DNA of 12,639 nucleotides. Source: Planctomycetes bacterium SM23_32 (GTDB lineage Bacteria; Planctomycetota; Brocadiia; SM23-32). The stretch spans positions 3,638 through 16,276 of the forward strand of contig LJUE01000035.1 in the NCBI GenBank assembly GCA_001303885.1, given 5' to 3'. Made by a program: the position numbers and the translations under genes. Under the pieces are notes generated by a model. The model did not search any database. It was not told the DNA's origin and worked only from the letters and a program-made list of their open reading frames with translations. Positions 1-6,602 of the stretch are shown here, in pieces. Numbering within the stretch: position 1 is the stretch's first letter; each line of letters starts with the position of its first letter.

Positions 1-1467
1 TCACGGCGTCAGCGACTGGCTGCGCAAGCGGCCGGCTGAATCTGTGGCCGCTCTACTTCCAGGAGACCCGCCTGGTCCAGACGCCCGACGGCGCCCGGCC
101 CGTGCGGACCGTCGAGTTTCTCTACCCGATCTTCGCAAGCGAGAGCTACGCGGAAGGCGGCTGGCATGCGGTGCGGCCGCTCTACGCCTTTGAGCGCTCC
201 CGCAACGAGGGATGGTGGCGGCTCCAGTATCTCTGGCCTCTGGGGCTGGCCTTCCGCGACCGCGAGGCCCTGACCCACCACCGGCTCTTCCCCTTCTACG
301 ACTACCACAAGAGCTGGTCGCCCAAGACGCAGCGCCACGCCGTCCACGCCCACCTGCTCCAGTTGATCCGCTGGGGCAGCGACGACCAATGGGGCCCTTA
401 CTTCGCCGTCTTCCCTCTGGGCGGGGTGACCCACGGGGTGCTGGCCGACACATGGAGCTTCCTGGTGTTCCCGCTCTACTCCTACTACCGCCAGGGGAGC
501 TACGTGCGCCACGACCTGCCGTGGCCCATCGCGGGCTTCGGAGGCACGCCCGACGGCTCGAAGCGCATGCTCCGCGTCTGGCCGTTCTTCGTGCGGCAGG
601 TCAAGGACACGCCGCGTGAACTGCGCTATCGTTACGACGTGCTCTGGCCCGTGCTGCGCTGGGGCGGCCTGGACCGCCGGGGCGACTACTACCACACCGT
701 GACCGTCGTGACGCCCTTTTACTCGGTGATCAAGACGTGGGACCGCCAGGGCAACCTGGTGGGCGTGCTCAGGGGCGTGCTCGGCGTCTTCGTGCGGGGC
801 GGCGACGAGGACGGGGCGGACGTGGGCGGCTGGTCGGCCCTCTGGTCCATTGTCAAGCGCACCCGATGCCGCGGGCGCCGACGAGCCGGAACGCAGCTGG
901 GCCCGCTACCGCGTGCCCTGGCCGCTCGTCTGGCTCGACCGGGACCGCCGGGAGGCCCGCCACCACAAGGCGGGATTCGTGATTGCGCCGCTGCTATGGC
1001 ACTACACAGAGAGCAAGGTGCAGGAGGACGGCTCGGAGCGCCGAGGCCACCGCACCACACTCTGGCCGCTGGTGACCTGGGCCCGAGGCACCGAGGGGGA
1101 CGCACACGTGTGGGTGGTAAGCCACGGCTGGGAGGACCCCTCCCAGGCCTACAAGCGCATCTACAGGGGCATCTTCGAGGTCTTCCAGTTCCACCGCGAG
1201 GCAGACGGCGAGAAGGAGACACGGCTGCTGTGGCGCCTCTACCACCACCGGCGGGGGCCGCGCGGCCGATACCTGAGCCTGGCCAGTCTGTTCACCTACG
1301 ACAGCCGAGGGGACGCCGTGGGGGAGGAGGACGCCTATGCATCCGCCCTGTTCGGTCTGGTAAAATGCTCCTGGTCGAAGGGCGGGCGTCGCTGGCGGGT
1401 CCTCTACATACCCTTTGGCGGCACGGGCGACACGAGCGCGGAGAGCAGGGATGCTGAAGCTCGTTGA
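1..1467 (+). CDS. Probable lipoprotein with ~20-residue Pro/aromatic repeats; 5' partial and frameshifted
   Basis: I do not recognise this as a named family. The reading frame is open from base 3. Its first visible residues, TASATGCASG, look like the end of a lipoprotein signal peptide with the lipidated Cys at bases 21-23, so probably only 15-20 residues are missing. The protein is then a string of short segments carrying a hydrophobic-x-Pro-hydrophobic-aromatic motif (LWPLYF, LYPIF, RPLYAF, LFPFYDY, VFPLYSYY, VWPFFV, LWPVLRW), spaced mostly 17-22 residues apart and rich in Trp and Tyr, which suggests a beta-rich repeat fold. The frame shifts near 862: up to about 860 the sense frame is frame 3, afterwards it is frame 1 (PWPLVWLD, APLLWHY, LWPLVTW), ending at the stop at 1465-1467, for about 488 residues in total. 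The stop lies inside the mlaE-like gene, so the two are probably translationally coupled. A lipid-transport role is inference from context. Confidence 0.7.
850..890 (+). other. Frameshift site in the repeat lipoprotein gene
   Basis: Before this point frame 3 carries the repeat-like protein (SALWSIVKR). After it, frame 3 becomes an Arg/Gly/Pro-rich shadow, while frame 1 continues the repeat style (ADEPERSWARYRVPWPL). Removing one C from the CCC run at 862-864 joins the two parts as KRTDAAGADEPERSW. A single-base assembly or sequencing error explains this best, but a real mutation or programmed shift cannot be excluded. I see no classic slippery heptamer. Confidence 0.65.
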
Positions 1468-2212
1468 GGGCGCCAGAGACGCGTGCCTCACGGCCCATGA
1501 CGTCGGCGTGCTGGCATGGGACAGCGTGCGACACGCCGGTTACGCCGTGCGGCGCCACAAGTTGCTGTTCAGGCAGCTCTTCGAGGTGGGCAACAGCAGC
1601 CTGCTGATCGTGGGGGTGTTCGGCCTTTTCGTCGGGCTGATTCTGGTCCTCTACGGGGGCGACCAGCTCTCGCGGTTCAACCAGGAGAAGTACATCGGCC
1701 TGACGGGTCTGGCCGTGGTGTGGGAGTTCGGCCCGGTCTTCACGGCGTTCATCCTGGCCGGACGCATCGGCAGCGCCTACGCGGCCGAGATCGGCACGAT
1801 GAAGGTCTCCGAGGAGATAGACGCGCTGCAGGTGATGGGCGTCAAGCCCGAGGCCTACCTGGCGGCCCCCCGCCTGCTGGCCTGCGCGTTGATGCTGCCC
1901 GCGCTGGTTGTCTACGCGGACTTCGCCGCGATGATGGGCGGGGCCGGCATGGCGTGGGTCTCGGTGCGGGTTGCGCCGAGCGAGTTCTTCCGCGTCTTCT
2001 TCCAGTACCTGGAGTTCAAGGAGATGGCGCGGTCGCTGATCAAGGCGGTCGTCTTCGGCGGCATCATCGCCGTGACGGGCTGCTACCACGGCTTCAGGAC
2101 CACCGGCGGCGCGGAGGGCGTGGGCAAGAGCACCACCGCCAGCGTAGTGCACAGCCTCCTGGCCATCCTGGTGGCAGACTACTTCATCAGCCGCATCCTG
2201 CTGGCCCTCTGA
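1451..2212 (+). CDS. mlaE: MlaE/YrbE-family ABC transporter permease (MCE lipid transport)
   Basis: This is the inner-membrane permease of an MCE-type lipid ABC transporter, 253 residues, the usual MlaE length. The family core is clear: a membrane helix near 50-70, the conserved stretch WEFGPVFTAFILAGRIGSAYAAEIG (quoted in part: WEFGPVFTAF at 91-100, AGRIGSAYAAEIG at 103-115), then MKVSEEIDALQVMGV at 117-131 with YLAAPRLLA after it. Further helices lie near 142-165, 198-212 and 233-252. I chose the ATG at 1451 over an upstream in-frame start at 1415 because GGAG at 1440-1443 is well spaced and the N-terminus then matches the family. It overlaps the lipoprotein stop by 17 bases and is followed after 63 bases by the MCE gene, giving the order lipoprotein-permease-MCE-ATPase. 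It should bind the MlaF-type ATPase through the EEIDAL coupling helix and hold an MCE ring on the periplasmic face. Family assignment is secure; the lipid handled is unknown. Confidence 0.95.
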   Translation: MLKLVEGARDACLTAHDVGVLAWDSVRHAGYAVRRHKLLFRQLFEVGNSSLLIVGVFGLFVGLILVLYGGDQLSRFNQEKYIGLTGLAVVWEFGPVFTAFILAGRIGSAYAAEIGTMKVSEEIDALQVMGVKPEAYLAAPRLLACALMLPALVVYADFAAMMGGAGMAWVSVRVAPSEFFRVFFQYLEFKEMARSLIKAVVFGGIIAVTGCYHGFRTTGGAEGVGKSTTASVVHSLLAILVADYFISRILLAL

Positions 2213-2228
2213 GCCCGTAGGCGGGCTC
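2211..2228 (+). terminator. GC-rich hairpin at the end of the mlaE-like gene
   Basis: GAGCCCG (2211-2217) and CGGGCTC (2222-2228) form a perfect 7-bp stem with a 4-base loop, starting within the stop codon at 2210-2212. No T-run follows, so it is a poor intrinsic terminator. It may instead act as an mRNA stability or partial attenuation element between mlaE and mlaD. Confidence 0.35.
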
Positions 2229-2262
2229 GACGGCCGGTGCAGGTAGTTGGGCGCGTCGCAGC

Positions 2263-2269
2263 AAGGAGG
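2263..2269 (+). promoter_or_regulatory. Strong ribosome binding site for the MCE gene
   Basis: AAGGAGG lies 6 bases before the ATG at 2276. It sets the start at 2276 rather than the in-frame GTG at 2237, and gives the MCE gene a stronger site than its two operon neighbours. Confidence 0.8.
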
Positions 2270-2275
2270 AGGACG

Positions 2276-3478
2276 ATGACACGCAAGGTGCTGGTGGGCA
2301 TGCTGCTGCTGGGAGCGCTGTTTGTGTTCGGCCTGGCCACCTTCTACGTGAAGAACTGGCAATTCCACGTCGGGCACGGGTATCGGCTCACGGCCCACTT
2401 CCCCGTGGTCCACACGCTGGACAGAGGGGACGTGGTTCGCATGGCGGGCGTCGTCGTGGGCACGGTGGAGGACCTGCAAATCAGCACGGAGGCCGCCACC
2501 CAGTTCCCCGTTCGCGCCACGCTGTGGCTCCGCCAGGGAGTGGTCGTCCGGGCGGACGACCAGGCCAGCATCAAGATGACCAGCGTCTTCGGAGGCAGCT
2601 ACGTGGCCATAGAGCGCGGCGACCCCGAGGCGGCCGAGCTGCGCGACGGCGACCAGATCAAGCGCACCGAAGTGGCGCCCAGCGTCACCGAGGTCATCGA
2701 GCAGTCCAAGGTCACCTTGCGGGAGATCAGCAAGGCCTTCGAGGACGTCAGCGCCATCACGAGCGACCTCCGTGAGGGCAAGGGCGCGCTGGGGCGCCTG
2801 TTGCAGGACGAGGAGTTCTTCGACAAGCTGGACCGGATGGCCACAGACCTGGGCGAAGCCTCGGCCCGCCTCAGAGATGGTGAGGGCGCGCTGGGCAAGC
2901 TCGTCATGGACGACCAGATGGCCGCAGACCTGGAAAGCATCGTCTCCGACACAAAGGAACTCACCCACCATCTGCGGCAGCTCGCCGACGACCTGCGCTC
3001 CGGCGAAGGCACGCTGGGCAAGCTGCTGGAGAGCGACGAGCTCTACGCCAAACTTGACGAGTCCATCGGCACCGTCAACGACGTCGCCAAGCTCTTCAAA
3101 GAGGGCGAAGGCGTCGTCTCCAGGCTGCTCCAGGACCCCGAGATGGCCGACGACCTGCGCGCGCTGGCCTCCGAGGCCAATGACGCGGCAGCCAACCTGA
3201 AGGAGGTCACGGACAAGATAGCGCAGGGCGAGAACACCCTCGGCAAGCTGCTGGAGAGCGACGAGGTCTATGTGAAGCTGGACGCCTCGCTGGACGACCT
3301 CAACGAGTTCACCAAGGCCCTGGCGGAGGGCACGGGCACGGTCGGCAAGCTGGTGCACGACGAGGAGGCCTACAAGAAGCTGACGGCCCTCATAGATAGC
3401 GTGCAGGGCATCGTGGACACCTACAGGGAGCAGTCACCGGTCATCAGCCTTGCAGGCGCGGTGTTCGGAGCCTTCTGA
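2276..3478 (+). CDS. mlaD: MlaD-type MCE-domain protein with six-repeat C-terminal region
   Basis: This is the periplasmic substrate-binding MCE subunit of the lipid ABC transporter, 400 residues. A single N-terminal membrane helix (about 5-24) anchors it in the inner membrane. One MCE domain follows at about 36-115, with the typical RGDVVRMAGVVVGTVEDL at 50-67 and SIKMTSVFGGSYVAIERG at 98-115. Residues 168-369 hold six copies of a GxGxLGKLLxDEExxxKL motif, starting at 168, 202, 243, 277, 318 and 352, so steps alternate 34 and 41 residues. The linkers are acidic and probably helical or coiled coil, as is usual C-terminal to MCE domains that form hexameric channels. The protein ends in a short hydrophobic tail (PVISLAGAVFGAF). 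The MlaE-type permease lies just upstream and the MlaF-type ATPase starts 22 bases downstream. The repeats probably extend the MCE tube toward the outer membrane; that is inference. Confidence 0.94.
   Translation: MTRKVLVGMLLLGALFVFGLATFYVKNWQFHVGHGYRLTAHFPVVHTLDRGDVVRMAGVVVGTVEDLQISTEAATQFPVRATLWLRQGVVVRADDQASIKMTSVFGGSYVAIERGDPEAAELRDGDQIKRTEVAPSVTEVIEQSKVTLREISKAFEDVSAITSDLREGKGALGRLLQDEEFFDKLDRMATDLGEASARLRDGEGALGKLVMDDQMAADLESIVSDTKELTHHLRQLADDLRSGEGTLGKLLESDELYAKLDESIGTVNDVAKLFKEGEGVVSRLLQDPEMADDLRALASEANDAAANLKEVTDKIAQGENTLGKLLESDEVYVKLDASLDDLNEFTKALAEGTGTVGKLVHDEEAYKKLTALIDSVQGIVDTYREQSPVISLAGAVFGAF
2777..3451 (+). repeat. Coding tandem repeats: three ~75-residue units in the MCE protein
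   Basis: Six GxGxLGxLL motifs pair into three units of exactly 75 residues (225 bases), at protein positions 168-242, 243-317 and 318-392. Odd motifs end in KLD and even ones mostly in a DL pair. At DNA level a 24-base exact match (3017-3040 and 3242-3265) sits exactly one 225-base period apart; otherwise the copies are well diverged. Confidence 0.85.
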
Positions 3479-3500
3479 GGGGCGGGATCGGGCAGACGCC

Positions 3501-4268
3501 ATGATCGAAGTGCGCGACCTTGTGGCCGGCTACGACGGGACTGTCGTGCTGGACGGCATCTCCCTGTCGGTCGAGGCGCGCGAGATCGTCGTCATCATGG
3601 GCCAGAGCGGCTGCGGCAAGTCCACCTTCCTGAAGCACCTGATAGGGCTCCAGAAGCCTATCAGCGGGGACGTGAAGATCAACGGCATTGATGTGGCGCA
3701 CATGAGCGAGGAGGACTACCGCGCCTTCTGCCGTTCGGTGGGCGTGCTGTTCCAGAGCGGCGGCCTGTTCAACAGCATGACGGTCGGCGAGAACGTGGCC
3801 TTCCCGCTGCGCGAGCACACGAAGCTGGCCGAGCCCGTCGTTGACATCGTGGTGAAGCTGAAGCTTCAGCAGGTGGGGCTGCCGGGCATTGAGGGCCTGA
3901 TGCCCTCCGCGCTGAGCGGCGGCATGAGGAAGCGGGCCGGCCTGGCCCGTGCCCTCGCCCTCGACCCCACCATCCTCTTCCTCGACGAGCCCACCACCGG
4001 GCTCGACCCCATCATCGGCGCAGGCATTGACGCCCTGATACTGCGCATCCGCGACATCTACAGGGCCACCATGGTGGTGGTGGCACACGACATAGCCAGC
4101 AGCATGCACATCGCGGACCGGATCGCCATCTTCCGCGACAACAAGCTCGTCGAGCTCGGCACCCCGGAGCAGATCCGCGGCAGCCCGAATCCCTACGTTC
4201 AGCAGTTCCTCAACCGTCAGCCGGACCGCACCGACCACCCAACCGAGTCATTCGGCTATCTGAGGTGA
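3501..4268 (+). CDS. mlaF: MlaF-type ABC transporter ATP-binding protein
   Basis: This is the ATPase that powers the MCE lipid transporter, 255 residues, cytoplasmic, working as a dimer under the permease. All ABC motifs are intact: Walker A GQSGCGKST at 34-42, Q-loop Gln85 in LFQSGGLFNSMTV (the MlaF-style form), signature LSGGM at 138-142, Walker B ILFLDEP at 158-164, D-loop GLDP at 167-170 and H-loop His196. The GGMRKRAGLARALALDP stretch is characteristic of the MlaF/Ttg2A/Mkl subfamily. The start is the ATG at 3501, where the family N-terminus (MIEVRDL) begins. An upstream in-frame start at 3450 would read through the end of the MCE gene. No strong Shine-Dalgarno is seen, so translation may depend on coupling to the gene ending 22 bases before. 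It is the last gene of the operon, ending 29 bases from the stop of the convergent BrkB gene. Confidence 0.95.
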   Translation: MIEVRDLVAGYDGTVVLDGISLSVEAREIVVIMGQSGCGKSTFLKHLIGLQKPISGDVKINGIDVAHMSEEDYRAFCRSVGVLFQSGGLFNSMTVGENVAFPLREHTKLAEPVVDIVVKLKLQQVGLPGIEGLMPSALSGGMRKRAGLARALALDPTILFLDEPTTGLDPIIGAGIDALILRIRDIYRATMVVVAHDIASSMHIADRIAIFRDNKLVELGTPEQIRGSPNPYVQQFLNRQPDRTDHPTESFGYLR

Positions 4269-4302
4269 CCGGCGGGCGTCCGAACGGCCAGAAGGGGTCA
4301 CT
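4264..4302. terminator. Candidate shared hairpin between convergent genes
   Basis: GGTGACC (4264-4270) pairs with GGTCACT (4296-4302), 7 bp including one G-U. The loop can pair internally (GGC...CGT/ACG...GCC, 4271-4289). The outer arms contain the stop codons of both convergent genes. There is no T-run on either side, so any termination activity is uncertain. Confidence 0.25.
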
Positions 4303-6580
4303 GGGAGGGGGAGTTCTTCGGCCACTTGCTGCGGTCCCGCTCGCACTGCTGGAGCAGCTCTCGGAACGTCATCTCCTCCAGGGCCTCTTCCTGGGCGCGG
4401 ATCGAAGAGCGGAACGCTGCCTCCAGTTTGTCCTCGTAAGGCTTGTCCTCGGGGCGTCCGGATCGGGACTCGGCCCGGAAGCGGTCCGTTATGCTCAGCA
4501 CTTCGCTGAGCTTCAGCTTCGAGAGGTCGCGGGCGGGATGGAACTCGTCGCGCTCGGCCCCGACCGGCGTGAGCAGCCCGAGCCGCACGAGCCGACCCGC
4601 CGCGTCGGCCGCCTCCTCCGGGGTGATCTGCAGGATCTCGGCCAGCCGGTGCGCCCTGACCGGCTCGCCGGTCTCCCAGAACTCCCTGGCCACGTACATC
4701 ATGATGCGCGCCGCCAGATAGCGGTCAATGAACACGCTGGAGAGCTGGTGGAGCTTGTCCCGATAGCGCAGCAGGCCCACGTTCTGGATCGTGAACGCGA
4801 CCTCGGCCCCGAAGAGCACAATGAGCCACAGCAGCCAGACCCAGAGCAGGAAGACGGGTATGGCCCCCAGCGAGCCGTAGATCCGCTGGTAGCGGACGGC
4901 CTTGAGCACGTAGAGGCTGAAGAGCGGTCGCGCCCCGTGCAGCAGGACGGCGCCCAGCAGCGCGCCCCAGGCCACGCTCTTGAAGCGCACGCGCGTATGA
5001 GGGAGGAACTTGTAGAGCGCGACCAGGACCAGCCACGTGGTCACCAGGGGCAGCACGTGCTCGCCGAGCCCCGTCAGCACGCGCACGAACTGGCCGAGGA
5101 CAAGCATCTCGCCCAGAGCGCCCTCGATGTAGCCGCCGAGCCGCTCCTGCGCCCACAGGGATGCGCCAATCAGCGCCGGCCCCAGCCAGATCAGCGTGCA
5201 GAACGAGGTGAACTTGATCCAGAACGGCCGGCGCTCGGCCACCTTCCAGATCTGGTTGAGCGTGCGCTCGATCGTGTTCAGCAGCATGGTGGCCGTCACC
5301 AGCAGGAACAGGATGCCCGCGATGCCGATCTCGGCCCGGCCGACCTTCTCGATGAAGATGCGGATGTAGTCAACCACGGCCAGGCTGATGCCCCGGGCGG
5401 CCACCTCGCGGCTCCTCTCGAAGGCGGCCTTGTAGGCCTCGGCCGCCTCCTGCGGACGCCCGGCCGACGCGTAGAGCGTGCCCAGCGCGTAATAGGCCTC
5501 GCTGGAGTGCTGAAGTGTGGCAGCGGCCGCCTGGAGATGGCCCAGCGCATCGGCCAGCGCCTGCGGCGCCTCGGCGTCGCCGCGCTCCTTGAGCTCCTGG
5601 TAGGCTTCGGCGCTGCGTTTGCCCAGCGTGAGCCGCGCCTGGCCCAGACGCCCCAGCGTGCCATCATGGTGAGCCGCCTGCTCGGCCAGTTCCTCCTCCC
5701 CAACCGCCCGGCTCGCCAGCAGCAGTGCGTCGCAACGGCACAGCAGGGCCGTGCGATAGTGCCGCACGGCCTCTTCAAGCGCCCCGTCCTGCACGAGCCG
5801 GTCGCCCAGGTCGGCGTGGTTCTGCGCAACCGCCTCCCGCGTCTTCACCGGAGGGTAGCCGGCCCTCTCGGCGGCCTGGAGCGCCTCGATGGCCGCAGCG
5901 TAGTCGCCGACCGCCCGGGCAGCCTGCGCCGCCTCATAGCGCTCCCGGGCCTCGCGGCCCGTTGCGTCACCGCCTCCGGCGGCCTCCGGCTCCAGGCCGG
6001 CCGCCTCGAAGTACCGCAGCCAAGCCTGCCGTTCCAGTTGCCCAAAGGCCGGCCGGAGGGGGCCGGCCGCCGAGAGGCGCAGCGTGCTCATCCCCTCGCG
6101 GACGGCGGCCGCGTCTGCGCCCGCAGCCAGCGCACGCAGATAGAGCTGGAGCGTCGGGGCGACGGCCCGTGAGCGCGCACGGCGGTCCGCCTCGGCCAGC
6201 AGCTCCTGCGGCGACATACCCGCCAGGGCCGCCCCCTCCCCCGCGAAACGGCCCTCCTGGCCCTCTGCCCGGGCCTGCCTCTCCAGCAGCGGCCCGGCCA
6301 GTATCCCGCGGAAGATGGCATCCTGCGCCCGGTTCTCCAGGCCCTCTAGCGCCGCGAAACCGCGGAAGAACGAGAATGCCACGGCAAACAGGGGCACCAG
6401 CGACAGCAGCGTCGTGAACGTCAGCGCCGCCGCCTGCTGCGGGCAACGGTTGCGCACCAGCTCGCGGAGGATGTAGAAGTAGAGCCGCACCTGCCGGCGC
6501 ACAAAGCCCACCCAGAAGGACGGGTCCGCCGCGTCCTCCCACCTGATCTCCTCGATCGTCTGGCGCAGCCGCGTGAACAT
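4298..6580 (-). CDS. YihY/BrkB-family membrane protein with large TPR-containing insertion
   Basis: This inner-membrane protein of the YihY/BrkB family (formerly mislabelled RNase BN; molecular function unsettled) has 760 residues, against a typical 280-430. The N-terminal family core is at 32-72 (RNRCPQQAAALTFTTLLSLVPL, first helix). The rest resumes at about 396: helices near 417-436, 455-476, 505-525, 535-556 and 570-598, with the diagnostic YGSLGAIPVFLLWVWLLWLI at 568-587 and FGAEVAF at 590-596. A winged-helix-like region follows at about 612-672, then the usual family tail motif (HPARDLSKLKLSEVL) at 681-695 and a charged helical end. The extra ~300 residues at 95-395 contain TPR-like helices, clearest at 358-391 (EAYYALGTLYASAGRPQEAAEAY) and about 208-241. 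With the family's N-inside topology, this insertion should be periplasmic. The ATG follows GGAGGA closely. The gene starts 22 bases after the DUF4432 stop, so it is probably the last gene of the minus-strand operon. Confidence 0.9.
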   Translation of the reverse strand: MFTRLRQTIEEIRWEDAADPSFWVGFVRRQVRLYFYILRELVRNRCPQQAAALTFTTLLSLVPLFAVAFSFFRGFAALEGLENRAQDAIFRGILAGPLLERQARAEGQEGRFAGEGAALAGMSPQELLAEADRRARSRAVAPTLQLYLRALAAGADAAAVREGMSTLRLSAAGPLRPAFGQLERQAWLRYFEAAGLEPEAAGGGDATGREARERYEAAQAARAVGDYAAAIEALQAAERAGYPPVKTREAVAQNHADLGDRLVQDGALEEAVRHYRTALLCRCDALLLASRAVGEEELAEQAAHHDGTLGRLGQARLTLGKRSAEAYQELKERGDAEAPQALADALGHLQAAAATLQHSSEAYYALGTLYASAGRPQEAAEAYKAAFERSREVAARGISLAVVDYIRIFIEKVGRAEIGIAGILFLLVTATMLLNTIERTLNQIWKVAERRPFWIKFTSFCTLIWLGPALIGASLWAQERLGGYIEGALGEMLVLGQFVRVLTGLGEHVLPLVTTWLVLVALYKFLPHTRVRFKSVAWGALLGAVLLHGARPLFSLYVLKAVRYQRIYGSLGAIPVFLLWVWLLWLIVLFGAEVAFTIQNVGLLRYRDKLHQLSSVFIDRYLAARIMMYVAREFWETGEPVRAHRLAEILQITPEEAADAAGRLVRLGLLTPVGAERDEFHPARDLSKLKLSEVLSITDRFRAESRSGRPEDKPYEDKLEAAFRSSIRAQEEALEEMTFRELLQQCERDRSKWPKNSPSQ

Positions 6581-6602
6581 CGGTCCTCCATGCGCTCCGT
6601 GT

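Noticed and set aside
1415..1450. Longer starts for the MlaE- (1415), MlaD- (2237) and MlaF-type (3450) proteins
   Set aside because: The extensions add Arg-rich or non-family residues. The starts at 1451, 2276 and 3501 match family N-termini, and the first two have well-placed ribosome binding sites.
2108..2134. Walker-A-like sequence GAEGVGKST inside the MlaE-type permease
   Set aside because: It fits GxxxxGKS by chance. The equivalent GxxGVGxxT stretch is a normal conserved part of MlaE permeases, and no other nucleotide-binding motif is present.
1292..3358. A 688-codon open frame on the minus strand opposite the mlaE and mlaD genes
   Set aside because: It mirrors the codon pattern of two well-identified plus-strand genes, crosses their boundary and the end of the lipoprotein gene, and shows low-complexity His/Gln/Leu/Gly-rich sequence with no domain. 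It is a by-product of high GC.
4265..6172. A 635-codon plus-strand open frame opposite the BrkB gene
   Set aside because: The minus-strand frame carries clear BrkB family motifs; the plus-strand product is an Arg/Gln/Leu-rich antisense shadow.
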